Positions 26,089 through 34,670 of a stretch of DNA of 38,246 bases are shown here, one piece after another (within the stretch, counting starts at the first letter, position 1; every line of letters begins with the position of its first letter). The stretch is from positions 1 through 38,246 of the forward strand of contig LUJQ01000055.1 in assembly GCA_001689485.1 (NCBI GenBank), read 5' to 3'. The stretch is from Bacteroidales bacterium M6 (GTDB lineage: Bacteria; Bacteroidota; Bacteroidia; Bacteroidales; Muribaculaceae). The translations under genes and the position numbers were made by a program. The notes beneath the pieces were generated by a model. The model worked only from the letters and a program-made list of their open reading frames with translations. It did not search any database and was not told the origin of the DNA.

Positions 26089-27102
26089 GTGTTCAACTCA
26101 ACTACATCGTCAATTCACAACCGTCTGCTACAGGCAGGCATAATGATTGCCGCCATCTTGGCATTATGCCCGCAAAAAGCGGCAGCCCAGGCCGACGCGC
26201 AATTCTCCCAGTACTTCGAAGTCCCTAACTATTATAACGCGGGAGCCATCGGCACCACCGACCTGCTTAAAATCCGTGCCGGGGCACGAATGCAATGGGT
26301 AGGAATCAAAAACGCCCCCAGCACATTCCTTGTGGCCGCCGACATGCCGTTCAAGTTCATCAACAAACGCTTCGGCGTCGGCCTTGTGATGCAGCAGGAA
26401 AGCCTGGGCCTGTTCAAAAACATGACCCTGGGCGCACAAATAGCCTACAAGCAGAAACTTTTCAAAGGGGTGCTCTCAATAGGCGCACAAATAGGGTTCA
26501 TCGACCAGTCATTCAAAGGAACCGAAGTCTACATCCCCGACGATGACGACTACCACCAGTCAACCGACGACGCAATCCCACAGCAGGACATACGCGGCAA
26601 CGCATTCGACGTAGGCCTCGGCATCCTCTATACCCACCGCTGGTTCTGGGCCGGCATCTCAGCCACTCACCTCAATTCCCCCTCGATGAAAATGAACGCA
26701 GAAACCGGCGAAAACGGCAATGAGAAGAATTACGAATTTCAAATGGGACGCACCCTCTATTTCATGGCAGGAAGCAATATTCCCATTAAAAACACGTTAT
26801 TTGAAGTGATACCGTCAATGCTTGTGAAATCTGATTTCACATTCACAACAGGTGAGGCCACAGTCCGTTGCCGCTACAACAAATTCCTGTCGGCAGGTGT
26901 GGGCTATCGGTGGAACGACGCAGTTTACGCGGTTTTATCCGCCGAATTCAAAGGTTTCTATATAGGCTACAGCTACGACTATCCTACATCGGCAATAGCC
27001 AAAGCCTCGTCGGGCAGCCACGAAATCTTTGCCGGTTACAGCCTGAAACTCGACCTCTCCGACAAAAACCGACACAAGCATAAAAGCATACGTATCATGT
27101 GA
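26089..27102 (+). CDS. porP: PorP/SprF family type IX secretion outer-membrane protein
   Basis: The start is GTG at 26089, giving 337 residues and a signal peptide with a normal n-region (MFNSTTSSIHNRLLQ, cleavage after KAAAQ). The next ATG (26143) would leave almost no charged n-region. The family opening ADAQFSQYFEVPNYYNAGAIGTTD is diagnostic, and barrel strands continue to IFAGYSLKLDLS. PorP/SprF proteins are 14-stranded-type barrels that connect to the GldK/GldN ring and to surface adhesins. It lies between porT and gldK in the usual machinery order. Confidence 0.92.
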   Translation: MFNSTTSSIHNRLLQAGIMIAAILALCPQKAAAQADAQFSQYFEVPNYYNAGAIGTTDLLKIRAGARMQWVGIKNAPSTFLVAADMPFKFINKRFGVGLVMQQESLGLFKNMTLGAQIAYKQKLFKGVLSIGAQIGFIDQSFKGTEVYIPDDDDYHQSTDDAIPQQDIRGNAFDVGLGILYTHRWFWAGISATHLNSPSMKMNAETGENGNEKNYEFQMGRTLYFMAGSNIPIKNTLFEVIPSMLVKSDFTFTTGEATVRCRYNKFLSAGVGYRWNDAVYAVLSAEFKGFYIGYSYDYPTSAIAKASSGSHEIFAGYSLKLDLSDKNRHKHKSIRIM

Positions 27103-27167
27103 CGCGCCTTATATATGGACGTCACCGGAACCAACCATAACAAGAACCAACCAAAGGAATTCATCAT

Positions 27168-28619
27168 ATGAAGAAACACCTTTCGCTATATCTGCTGCCG
27201 GTAACGGCCGGCCTGCTGGCTGCATCATGCGCCGCCGGGCACCGAAGCGCCTCGGGCGGTGAGGTCACCGGGGTCGGTGGCACATCATGGGCCGAACCTA
27301 CACCCTACGGCATGGTGCTCGTAAGCCGTGGCTCCATGCAGATGGGGCCGCAGAAAGCCGACAGCGCCTGGAACCTTGCAGCCGACCCCAAAGGGATGTC
27401 GGTTGATGCCTTTTGGATGGATGAAACCGAAATAACCAACTCGAAATACAAGCAGTTTGTATTCTGGGTTCGCGACTCCATTATCCGCGAACGCCTTGCC
27501 GACCCTGCTTTCGGAGGCAATGAGGAATACAAAATCGAGGAAGACAAAGAGGGCAACCCCATAACGCCACATCTCAACTGGAACAAGCCTATACCCTGGC
27601 GAAACCCCGGGGAAGACGAGGCACGCGCCATTGAAAGCCTCTACCGCACCAACCCCATAACAGGGGCACGCGAACTTGACCCCGAACAGCTCAACTACCG
27701 CTACGAGGTCTACAACCAGACCGAGGCCGTGAAACGCCGTAACCGCCTCGACCCGCGCAAACGCGAATATAACACCGACCGTCCCGTCCCGACAGATATA
27801 CCCGTAATTTCGAAAGACACGGCATATCTGAACGACGAGGGGGAAATCATACGTGAAACCATAACTCGCGGCCTCACCGGCGAATATGATTTCCTTAACA
27901 CCTACATAGTGAACGTTTATCCCGACACAACCGTGTGGGTCAACGACTTTGAAAACGCCTACAACGAACCCTACGTGCGAATGTACTTCAGCCACGGAGG
28001 CTACAGCGAATACCCCGTTGTCGGCGTCAGCTGGGAACAGGCCAACGCTTTCTGCAACTGGCGGACCGATTTCCTGAAGCGCGCGCTTGGCAAGGAAGGT
28101 GTCTATATCGAACCCTACCGCCTGCCCACAGAAGCCGAATGGGAATTCGCAGCCCGTGCCGGGGAAAACGACAACATGTTCCCCTGGGAAGGCGACCTCC
28201 CCATCAGTGAGGATAAAGGGTGCTTCTATGCCAACTTCAAGCCCAACGACGGCAACTACGTAAAAGACGGCCACCTGATTACCTCGCGGGTAGGCACATA
28301 TTCCCCTAACGATTTCGGGCTTTACGACATGGCCGGTAACGTAAGCGAATGGACATCAACAGCCTATACCGAGGGGGTATCGAAACTCACCAACGACCTC
28401 AACCCCGAATACCGCTACGATGCGGCCAAGGAAGACCCTTACAAAATGAAGCGGAAAATCGTAAGAGGCGGGTCATGGAAAGATGTGGCACACAACATAC
28501 GCAGCGATATACGCATGTGGGAATTCCAAAACGAGCAGCGCTCCTACATCGGCTTCAGATGTGTACGCTCTCAAATCGGGTTCGCACGTGGCCAACAGCT
28601 TAAAAACAAGAACAAATAA
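27168..28619 (+). CDS. gldK: Gliding/type IX secretion lipoprotein GldK (PorK)
   Basis: This 483-residue lipoprotein has its acylated Cys at residue 21 and a formylglycine-generating-enzyme-like (FGE-sulfatase) fold. This is marked by YGMVLVSRGSMQMG, FWMDETEITNSKYKQF, YPVVGVSWEQANAFCNWR, RLPTEAEWEFAAR, GLYDMAGNVSEWT and IVRGGSWKD. GldK/PorK forms, with GldN, the ring attached to the outer membrane in the periplasm. It starts 65 bp after porP and is followed by gldL at 44 bp, matching the porP-K-L-M-N order of Porphyromonas gingivalis. Confidence 0.95.
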   Translation: MKKHLSLYLLPVTAGLLAASCAAGHRSASGGEVTGVGGTSWAEPTPYGMVLVSRGSMQMGPQKADSAWNLAADPKGMSVDAFWMDETEITNSKYKQFVFWVRDSIIRERLADPAFGGNEEYKIEEDKEGNPITPHLNWNKPIPWRNPGEDEARAIESLYRTNPITGARELDPEQLNYRYEVYNQTEAVKRRNRLDPRKREYNTDRPVPTDIPVISKDTAYLNDEGEIIRETITRGLTGEYDFLNTYIVNVYPDTTVWVNDFENAYNEPYVRMYFSHGGYSEYPVVGVSWEQANAFCNWRTDFLKRALGKEGVYIEPYRLPTEAEWEFAARAGENDNMFPWEGDLPISEDKGCFYANFKPNDGNYVKDGHLITSRVGTYSPNDFGLYDMAGNVSEWTSTAYTEGVSKLTNDLNPEYRYDAAKEDPYKMKRKIVRGGSWKDVAHNIRSDIRMWEFQNEQRSYIGFRCVRSQIGFARGQQLKNKNK

Positions 28620-28663
28620 CCCACCGGCGGTTTACACCCTCTTTGAAAAGCAAAACTTGCAAA

Positions 28664-29560
28664 ATGGGAAAAATCAAAACATATAAGCGCGGTCTCAGCG
28701 CCTTCATTTCAAGCGAGAAAGGACAACGGTTCTTCAACTTTGCCTACTCTATCGGCGCAGCCATCGTAATCTGGGGTGCGCTATTCAAAATCCTGCATCT
28801 ACCGGGTGGCAACTTCCTGTTGTCGTTAGGCATGGGAACCGAGGTGTTCATGTTCATGCTCACCGCTTTCGACCGCCCGCCACGCGAATATAAATGGGAA
28901 AACGTGTTTCCCGTGTTTGACAGCAACAATCCCGACGACCGCCCCGATTTTAAATCAGGCACAGGCGTCGTAATCAACGGTGGCGCAGCAAATGCCGCTG
29001 CCGGGGCATATACCGGCAATCTCTCAGCCCCGGTGCTATCCGAAGGGGCCTCCCCTGCCGAAGTGATGGCACGCGTCACGGATGCCACACAGCTCTACCT
29101 CTCGCAAATAACGGAAATGACCAACGAGTTGCGCCATCTGCAGGACACCACACGTTCGCTCAACACCGTCAGCGATGTGCTTCTCGAATCCTACAAGGCC
29201 ATAACCGAGAATTCCGAGAACATCACCCGTAGCTCAAAAGGCTACGTAGAGCAGATGCAGGATCTGAACCGCAACATCAACGGCCTCAACACCATCTATG
29301 AAATCCAGCTGAAAAGCGTCTCGTCCCAGCTCGATTCCATCGACCGTGTAAACCGTGGCATAAAGGATATACGCGACATGTATGAGAAATCCTCGGCACA
29401 AAGCGCCCGCTACTGCGAGGAAACCGAGAAGATGGCCCGTTACATGCAACAGCTCAACTCCGTTTACGAAAAGATGATTACCGCCATGACCATCAACATG
29501 TACCGCCCGATGGTCAACCCTGGCGACATACCTGTTCCTCCCACACCTTCAAAAGATTAA
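28664..29560 (+). CDS. gldL: Type IX secretion motor protein GldL (PorL)
   Basis: The protein has 298 residues from ATG 28664; the frame is open from a TTG at 28643 but MGKIKTYKRG is the normal start. Two transmembrane helices lie at about 24-44 and 50-67. The charged residues Lys42, His45 and Glu60 (in GMGTEVFMF) are in the family positions thought to form the proton path. The rest is a coiled-coil-rich cytoplasmic domain (about 125-280). With GldM it forms the proton-driven rotary motor for gliding and type IX secretion. Confidence 0.95.
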   Translation: MGKIKTYKRGLSAFISSEKGQRFFNFAYSIGAAIVIWGALFKILHLPGGNFLLSLGMGTEVFMFMLTAFDRPPREYKWENVFPVFDSNNPDDRPDFKSGTGVVINGGAANAAAGAYTGNLSAPVLSEGASPAEVMARVTDATQLYLSQITEMTNELRHLQDTTRSLNTVSDVLLESYKAITENSENITRSSKGYVEQMQDLNRNINGLNTIYEIQLKSVSSQLDSIDRVNRGIKDIRDMYEKSSAQSARYCEETEKMARYMQQLNSVYEKMITAMTINMYRPMVNPGDIPVPPTPSKD

Positions 29561-29670
29561 TTCATCAAACCGGAAGTTAAGCCACTATGCGACACAGGAT
29601 TATACACCTCCATAGGCATAAATCCTAATTACCCCGCAAAAGTTCTGAAAATTAAGCCCCTCATCCCTCT

Positions 29671-29718
29671 TAACTTCTCAATTTCTTAACTTCTAAACTT
29701 CTAAGCTTCTCAACTTCT
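29671..29718 (+). repeat. Six tandem 8-nt repeats in front of gldM
   Basis: Units of type NAACTTCT stand at 29671, 29679, 29687, 29695, 29703 and 29711, ending 4 bp before the gldM ATG (29723). Two of the six deviate from the consensus at one position. They fill the ribosome-entry region. Confidence 0.8.
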
Positions 29719-29722
29719 CACA

Positions 29723-31288
29723 ATGGGCAACAACACAAGGCTTTCACCGCGTCAGAAGATGATAAACCTAATGTATATCGTCCTCACCGCCATGCTTGCT
29801 CTGAACGTGTCGAGCGATGTGCTCAACGGCTTCACCCAGGTTGAAGAAGGGCTGAAGCGCACCAACAACAACGTAGAGGAACGCAATGCCGCCATACTCA
29901 ACACCCTTCAGGCATTCGCCGCCCAAAACCCCGACAAAGGACAACGATGGTATGACAAAGCCGCCGAAGTGCGCCGAATCACCGACGGGGTCTACCTCCA
30001 TATCGACACCCTAAAGCAACTAATCGTAAAAGAAGCTGACGGTTCCGACGCCGACCCCGAAAACATCCTGAACCGCGATAACCTGGAAGCGGCATCCTAC
30101 GTGATGCTTTCAGGCACAAATCCGCGTGGGGCACGCTTGAGAACCGCAATCGACAGCTACCGCACCTACATATCCTCCCTGATGACCGACTCAGTGAAAC
30201 GCACATCTATTGAGAAAGCGCTTTCAACAGAAAACGTGCTCCGAAAAGGCTCACTCGGCAAACAATCGTGGGAGGAATCCAAATTCGACAATCAGCCAGT
30301 AGTTGCAGCAGTCACCCTCCTGACCAAACTGCAGAACGATGTGAAGTATGCCGAAGGGGAAGCCTTGCAAACCCTATTGGCAAATGTGGATGCCGGCGAC
30401 GTCCGTGTTAACGAACTAAACGCCTTCGTCATACCGCAAAGCCGCTTCGTTATGCGCGGCGGCAAATATTCCGCCAACATAGTCCTCGCCGCAGTCGACA
30501 CTACGGCACGCCCCGAAGTTTATGTAAACGGGAACAAACTCCCCAACGACCGAGGCCTGTATGAACTCAACCCCGGTGCCACAGGCACATTCGACTACAA
30601 AGGTTACCTTGAGGTGCCTCACGGCGACGGCTCTGTAACCCGCCACCCCTTCGAATCGTCCTACACCGTAATCGAGCCTACCGCCACGGTATCGGCCACG
30701 ATGATGAACGTTCTTTATGCCGGTATCGACAACCCGGTTTCTATCTCCGTACCAGGAGTTCCCAACAATGCCGTATCGGCATCAATGACCAACGGCACCC
30801 TCAAACGTAACGGCGACCACTGGGTGGCCCATCCTTCAAAAGTAGGCGATGATGCCACGGTAAGCGTGACAGCCGAAATGGACGGACGCCCCATGAAGAT
30901 GACCGAAACGAAATTCCGCGTGCGAAAGCTGCCCGACCCTACACCCTTCATCGCTTTCAAGGATAAGGACGGGAACACATCACACTACAAGGGGGGTGGC
31001 CGCGGCCTGTCGAAAACCCTCCTTCTCTCCGCCCCAGGCATTGAAGCTGCCATCGACGATGACCTGCTAAACATCAGTTTCAACGTCCTAAGCTTCGAAA
31101 CCGTATTCTTCGACTCCATGGGTAACGCCATTCCTGAAGTATCCAACGGGGCACAATTCTCCCAGCGACAGAAAGACTCGTTCCGCCGCCTAAGCCGTGG
31201 CAAACGATTCTACATATCACGTGTGAAGGCAGTCGGTCCCGACGGCATAACCCGCGACCTCGCCCCGATTGAAGTAATAGTAAACTGA
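29723..31288 (+). CDS. gldM: Type IX secretion motor protein GldM (PorM)
   Basis: This 521-residue protein begins in the cytoplasm (MGNNTRLSPRQKM), has one transmembrane helix (MINLMYIVLTAMLALNVSSD, residues about 13-32) and a long periplasmic region. That region contains a helical D1 domain and then beta-sandwich domains D2-D4 (VMRGGKYSANIVLAAVDTTARPEVYVNG starts the first beta part). GldM transmits rotation from GldL to the GldK/N ring. It ends in TGA overlapping the ATG of gldN by one base, so the two are translationally coupled. The 162-bp gap from gldL holds tandem repeats and is unusually long for this operon. Confidence 0.95.
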   Translation: MGNNTRLSPRQKMINLMYIVLTAMLALNVSSDVLNGFTQVEEGLKRTNNNVEERNAAILNTLQAFAAQNPDKGQRWYDKAAEVRRITDGVYLHIDTLKQLIVKEADGSDADPENILNRDNLEAASYVMLSGTNPRGARLRTAIDSYRTYISSLMTDSVKRTSIEKALSTENVLRKGSLGKQSWEESKFDNQPVVAAVTLLTKLQNDVKYAEGEALQTLLANVDAGDVRVNELNAFVIPQSRFVMRGGKYSANIVLAAVDTTARPEVYVNGNKLPNDRGLYELNPGATGTFDYKGYLEVPHGDGSVTRHPFESSYTVIEPTATVSATMMNVLYAGIDNPVSISVPGVPNNAVSASMTNGTLKRNGDHWVAHPSKVGDDATVSVTAEMDGRPMKMTETKFRVRKLPDPTPFIAFKDKDGNTSHYKGGGRGLSKTLLLSAPGIEAAIDDDLLNISFNVLSFETVFFDSMGNAIPEVSNGAQFSQRQKDSFRRLSRGKRFYISRVKAVGPDGITRDLAPIEVIVN

Positions 31289-32478
31289 TGCACATGAACT
31301 CACTTATAAAATATATAGTGACGGCGATTACCCTGTCGTCAACAGCACTCGGACTTGCCGCCCAGGATTCATCTTCCAGCTCATCATCAATCGTGCGCCG
31401 ACGCGCAGGCGGCCGCGAACGTGATGCCGCCGCAACGCCCGGAGTAACCGACCGCATGCAACAGTTCTACCGTCAGAACGAGCAGAGCGATGCCGACCGT
31501 TTGTGGATGCGCGTAATTTACCGCGCACTCGAACTCGACAACCCAAAGAACGCGGCTTTATATTACCCGGAAGAAGTAATCGACGGTCAGGAAAACCTGT
31601 TCCGTATAATCATGCGCCTTTTGGCCGATAATCAGATTGCAGCCTACGAATATCTCGACGGCAAGGAAATCTTTACCGACAAATACAAGCTTAAAGTGCG
31701 CGACATGCTCGACCGCTTCCACGTGCTTTACACCGATGCGAAAGGATCGACTGAAAAGAACCCTAAATTCACCATCGAGGAAAGCGACGTACCGGCCAAC
31801 GAAGTCCTATCCTACTACATTCTCGAACGTTGGGAATTTGACGCCCGCTCCAACAAGACCAAACGCCGTGTCGAAGCCATATGCCCGGTGTTGCACCGTT
31901 CTGATGATTTCGGTGCCGACGCCGTGCGCTACCCCATGTTCTGGGTAAAGCTCGATGCACTCCGCCCCTATCTCGCCCAGCAATACATCTTCATTGACGA
32001 CGACAACAATCTGCCAAAGTACACCTACGATGATTTCTTCACCCTCACGATGTACGACGGCGATATCTACAAAACCCGCAACCTCACCAACAAGTCGATG
32101 GTGCAGATGTTCCCCGATCCTGATGACCGCAAACGCGCCCAGGATAGCATACAGAACCGTCTTGACACCTTCGACAAAAACATATGGGTTCCGTCACGTG
32201 AAGAAGTCATAGCTGCTCGTGAAGCCCGCGAAGCTGCCGAAGCAGCAGCCGAGGCAGCCGCAGAAGGCACCCCTATTCAGGCACGCGACGGCAATGCGGA
32301 AGAGGAAGCCACAGAGAAAAAGACCTCCCGTTCACGCCGAGGTTCTGCCTCACGCTCCTCTCGCAAAAAAGAAACCGCCGACAAACCGGCCAAAAAGGAG
32401 AAGAAAGCCAAAGCACATAAACCCAAAGCCGCAAAATCCTCATCCTCGGCCGTCCGCTCCGTCCGCCGCCGCAAATAA
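31288..32478 (+). CDS. gldN: Type IX secretion ring protein GldN (PorN) with basic C-terminal tail
   Basis: This 396-residue protein has a signal peptide ending near LGLAAQ and the GldN core with WMRVIYRALELDNPKNAALYYPEE, KLKVRDMLDRFHVLYTDAKG and YPMFWVKLDALRPYLAQQYIFIDDD. GldN pairs with the lipoprotein GldK to form the periplasmic ring. From about residue 309 the sequence becomes an Ala/Glu helix (AREAREAAEAAAEAAAEG) and then a Lys/Ser/Arg-rich tail to the end, about 88 residues with no clear fold. P. gingivalis PorN is about 360 residues. The start overlaps the gldM stop by one base. Confidence 0.93.
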   Translation: MHMNSLIKYIVTAITLSSTALGLAAQDSSSSSSSIVRRRAGGRERDAAATPGVTDRMQQFYRQNEQSDADRLWMRVIYRALELDNPKNAALYYPEEVIDGQENLFRIIMRLLADNQIAAYEYLDGKEIFTDKYKLKVRDMLDRFHVLYTDAKGSTEKNPKFTIEESDVPANEVLSYYILERWEFDARSNKTKRRVEAICPVLHRSDDFGADAVRYPMFWVKLDALRPYLAQQYIFIDDDNNLPKYTYDDFFTLTMYDGDIYKTRNLTNKSMVQMFPDPDDRKRAQDSIQNRLDTFDKNIWVPSREEVIAAREAREAAEAAAEAAAEGTPIQARDGNAEEEATEKKTSRSRRGSASRSSRKKETADKPAKKEKKAKAHKPKAAKSSSSAVRSVRRRK

Positions 32479-32518
32479 CGATGACGCAATAACGGTTTAA
32501 CTGTATTGATAAAACTCA

Positions 32519-32567
32519 CACCATCTCCGGCCAAAGGTATGAATTCGACCCTTAGCCGGAGATGGTG
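32519..32567 (+). terminator. Hairpin after the type IX secretion operon
   Basis: Arms 32519-32531 and 32555-32567 (CACCATCTCCGGC / GCCGGAGATGGTG) form a perfect 13-bp stem with a 23-nt loop, 40 bp past the gldN stop. There is no strong T-run. Confidence 0.5.
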
Positions 32568-32641
32568 CCGTAATAACCCTTATCAAAAACAACGATAAGT
32601 TACAGTACATTTCCCCTGATTCGCTTTGCTATATTTTCCAA

Positions 32642-32675
32642 ACGCAAAAATCCGCTTTAAAGCGGATTTTTGCGT
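32642..32675. repeat. 34-bp perfect palindrome upstream of the nonulosonic-acid operon
   Basis: Each half is 17 bp (ACGCAAAAATCCGCTTT then its exact complement) with no unpaired centre. It ends on the first base of the -7 box TAACTTTG. It could be a terminator for the preceding operon (T5 in the right arm), an operator, or both. Confidence 0.8.
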
Positions 32676-32682
32676 AACTTTG
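32675..32682 (+). promoter_or_regulatory. Promoter -7 box of the nonulosonic-acid operon
   Basis: TAACTTTG in the context GCGTAACTTTGTATT fits TAnnTTTG. The -33 position falls inside the palindrome and has no TTTG. Predicted start near 32688, about 37 nt before the ATG. Confidence 0.55.
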
Positions 32683-32724
32683 TATTAAAATGGTCATAAC
32701 ATGGCTCATTGACAATTAGAGTAG

Positions 32725-33954
32725 ATGGAAAAGCCGACGAAAAGAAAGATTGCGATTGTGACTAGTACCCGGGCTGACTGGGGGCTTCTGAGGGATATTG
32801 CCGGGACTTTACGCGGTAGCGGGAAAGCAGAAGTCAGCATTATCGCCACCAATATGCATCTTAATCCGTCCTACGGCATGACCGTGGACGAAATCGTGGC
32901 TGACGGATTCGATATCGCCGCACGTGTCGAGATGGCTTCGGCAAGCGATTCTCCGGCCGATACGGCGCGTGCTGCAGCACAATGTATGCATGGCATGGCC
33001 GATGCTTTCGAATCCATCCTCCCCGACATGCTGTTGATTCTCGGCGACCGCTACGAAATGCTTGCGGTAGCAACGGCTGCCACTATTATGCGTATCCCCA
33101 TTGTGCATATCGCAGGAGGGGAGATTTCGGAAGGCGCATTCGATGATTGCATCCGCCACGCCATAACAAAACTCTCGTCACTCCATCTCACTGCTACCGA
33201 ACCTTACCGCAACCGCGTAATCGCAATGGGCGAGGATAGCAGCCGCGTAATAAACACAGGAGCTATCGGGGTCAATAATCTGACACGCGAACCGATAATG
33301 CCAAAAGAGGAACTTGAACGCTCAATCGGGCTGGACATAACACCGGACACATTGCTTGTAACCCTCCATCCCGCCACTCTCGATGCCGCGCCGGTTGAGA
33401 AAAGATGCCGCGACATGCTTGCCGCCTTCGACCGCTTCCCCCAGTCGCACATCATTTTCACCTACCCTAACAACGACCCCGATGGAAAAGTGATTATCGA
33501 CCTCATCGAACGCTACACAGCCTGCAACCCGGGGCGTGCCGTCGTTGTACCGTCGCTCGGACGCAAACGCTATCTGTCGGCACTGCACTATGTCAGTGCC
33601 GTTGTCGGCAATTCGTCAAGCGGCATTGTTGAAGTACCGTCGATGCATATCCCTACGGTAGACATCGGCATCCGCCAGCAAGGGCGCATCGCATCCGAAT
33701 CGGTAATCCATTGCGATGCGGATACTGAATCAATAGCCACAGCTATAGCGACCGCCTTGTCACCCGATGGCCGAAAGATTGCCCGCGAGGCCGGAAACCC
33801 CTATTTCAAACCTGACACCCTGCGGCTAATCGTGGATGCGATTCTATCAACCCCCATTGAAACTTTGCGGACTAAGCGGTTTATCGACCCTTATCCGATG
33901 GATAGCCAGCACGCGGCCGGCATCCATACACCCCCCTATACAGAATGCGAATGA
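32725..33954 (+). CDS. NeuC/LegG-like UDP- or GDP-sugar 2-epimerase (hydrolysing)
   Basis: This 409-residue enzyme belongs to the hydrolysing 2-epimerase family. It has IAIVTSTRADWGLLRDI at the N terminus, LILGDRYEMLAVA, HIAGGEISEGAFDDCIRHAI, VINTGAIGVNNL and the C-terminal VVGNSSSGIVEVPSM. Family members release ManNAc from UDP-GlcNAc (NeuC) or 2,4-diacetamido-trideoxymannose from the bacillosamine-type nucleotide sugar (LegG/NnaA), feeding sialic or legionaminic acid synthesis. The neighbours (CMP-nonulosonate synthetase and a PtmE-like CBS nucleotidyltransferase) favour the legionaminic route. The stop overlaps the next gene's start. No NeuB/LegI synthase gene lies in the window. Confidence 0.88.
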   Translation: MEKPTKRKIAIVTSTRADWGLLRDIAGTLRGSGKAEVSIIATNMHLNPSYGMTVDEIVADGFDIAARVEMASASDSPADTARAAAQCMHGMADAFESILPDMLLILGDRYEMLAVATAATIMRIPIVHIAGGEISEGAFDDCIRHAITKLSSLHLTATEPYRNRVIAMGEDSSRVINTGAIGVNNLTREPIMPKEELERSIGLDITPDTLLVTLHPATLDAAPVEKRCRDMLAAFDRFPQSHIIFTYPNNDPDGKVIIDLIERYTACNPGRAVVVPSLGRKRYLSALHYVSAVVGNSSSGIVEVPSMHIPTVDIGIRQQGRIASESVIHCDADTESIATAIATALSPDGRKIAREAGNPYFKPDTLRLIVDAILSTPIETLRTKRFIDPYPMDSQHAAGIHTPPYTECE

Positions 33955-34670
33955 CACCGTTGATTATAATCCCGGCACGCGGCGGCAGCAAAGGTATCCC
34001 GCGCAAAAACATAAAGCTGCTTTGCGGAAAACCGCTCATCGCCTACTCCATCGATGTTGCCAAAGCTGTCTGCAACAAACATAACCTCACGGAATGCAAC
34101 ATCATACTGTCGACCGACGACGACGAGATTGCAACCATGGCTGAAGCATGCGGGCTGCCTGTCCCATACCGACGCCCCGAATCGCTTGCTACCGACACCG
34201 CCGGTTCACGCGAAGTTATACTGGATGCCATGGATTATGCCGATACGAACCACATAGGTTATAACTGCATCCTGCTTCTACAGCCAACATCCCCGTTACG
34301 CACTGCCGATGATGTAGAAGGGTGTCTGGACCTTTATGAAGCCACACATCCCGATATGGTCGTAAGCGTAAAGGAAGCGGCGGCAAATCCCTATTACAAC
34401 TGCTTTGAAACCAATCCTTCCAACGGGATGTTACAAATATCAAAGGGTGACGGACTTCTATCCCGTCGTCAGGATGCCCCGAAGGCATGGGAATTCAATG
34501 GCGCAGTGTATGTAATAAACCCTGCCTCGATTCGCCAAATGCCCCTAGGCGCATTTCCGGCACGCATACCCTACGAAATGCCGACAATCCGCTCGGTCGA
34601 CATCGACACCCATCTCGACTGGGTAATAGCCGAGACTTTGATGAAACAAAACCAAACCGGCAAGCAATGA
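33951..34670 (+). CDS. CMP-nonulosonic acid synthetase (NeuA/LegF-like cytidylyltransferase)
   Basis: The enzyme has 239 residues from ATG 33951, which forms an ATGA overlap with the epimerase stop; an ATG two codons earlier (33945) is equally possible. The signature IPARGGSKGIPRKNIKLLCGKPLIAYSI is diagnostic for CMP-sugar synthetases, followed by LLLQPTSPLRTADDVEGCLDL and the late motif VDIDTHLDW. It couples CTP to a nonulosonic acid (sialic, legionaminic or pseudaminic) for glycosyltransferases. Specificity cannot be read from sequence by eye; the PtmE-like neighbour favours legionaminic acid. It ends in an ATGA overlap with the next gene. Confidence 0.92.
   Translation: MTPLIIIPARGGSKGIPRKNIKLLCGKPLIAYSIDVAKAVCNKHNLTECNIILSTDDDEIATMAEACGLPVPYRRPESLATDTAGSREVILDAMDYADTNHIGYNCILLLQPTSPLRTADDVEGCLDLYEATHPDMVVSVKEAAANPYYNCFETNPSNGMLQISKGDGLLSRRQDAPKAWEFNGAVYVINPASIRQMPLGAFPARIPYEMPTIRSVDIDTHLDWVIAETLMKQNQTGKQ

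Noticed and set aside
27285..28274. 329-codon open frame on the minus strand
   Set aside because: Antisense to gldK, whose FGE-fold motifs are complete; the antisense product has no recognisable domain.
29671..29718. Possible CRISPR array
   Set aside because: Units are 8 nt without spacers; no cas genes in the window.
34487..34666. N-terminal extension of the PtmE-like protein
   Set aside because: It overlaps the cytidylyltransferase gene by 180 bp; the ATGA overlap at 34667 gives the normal start of the CBS region.
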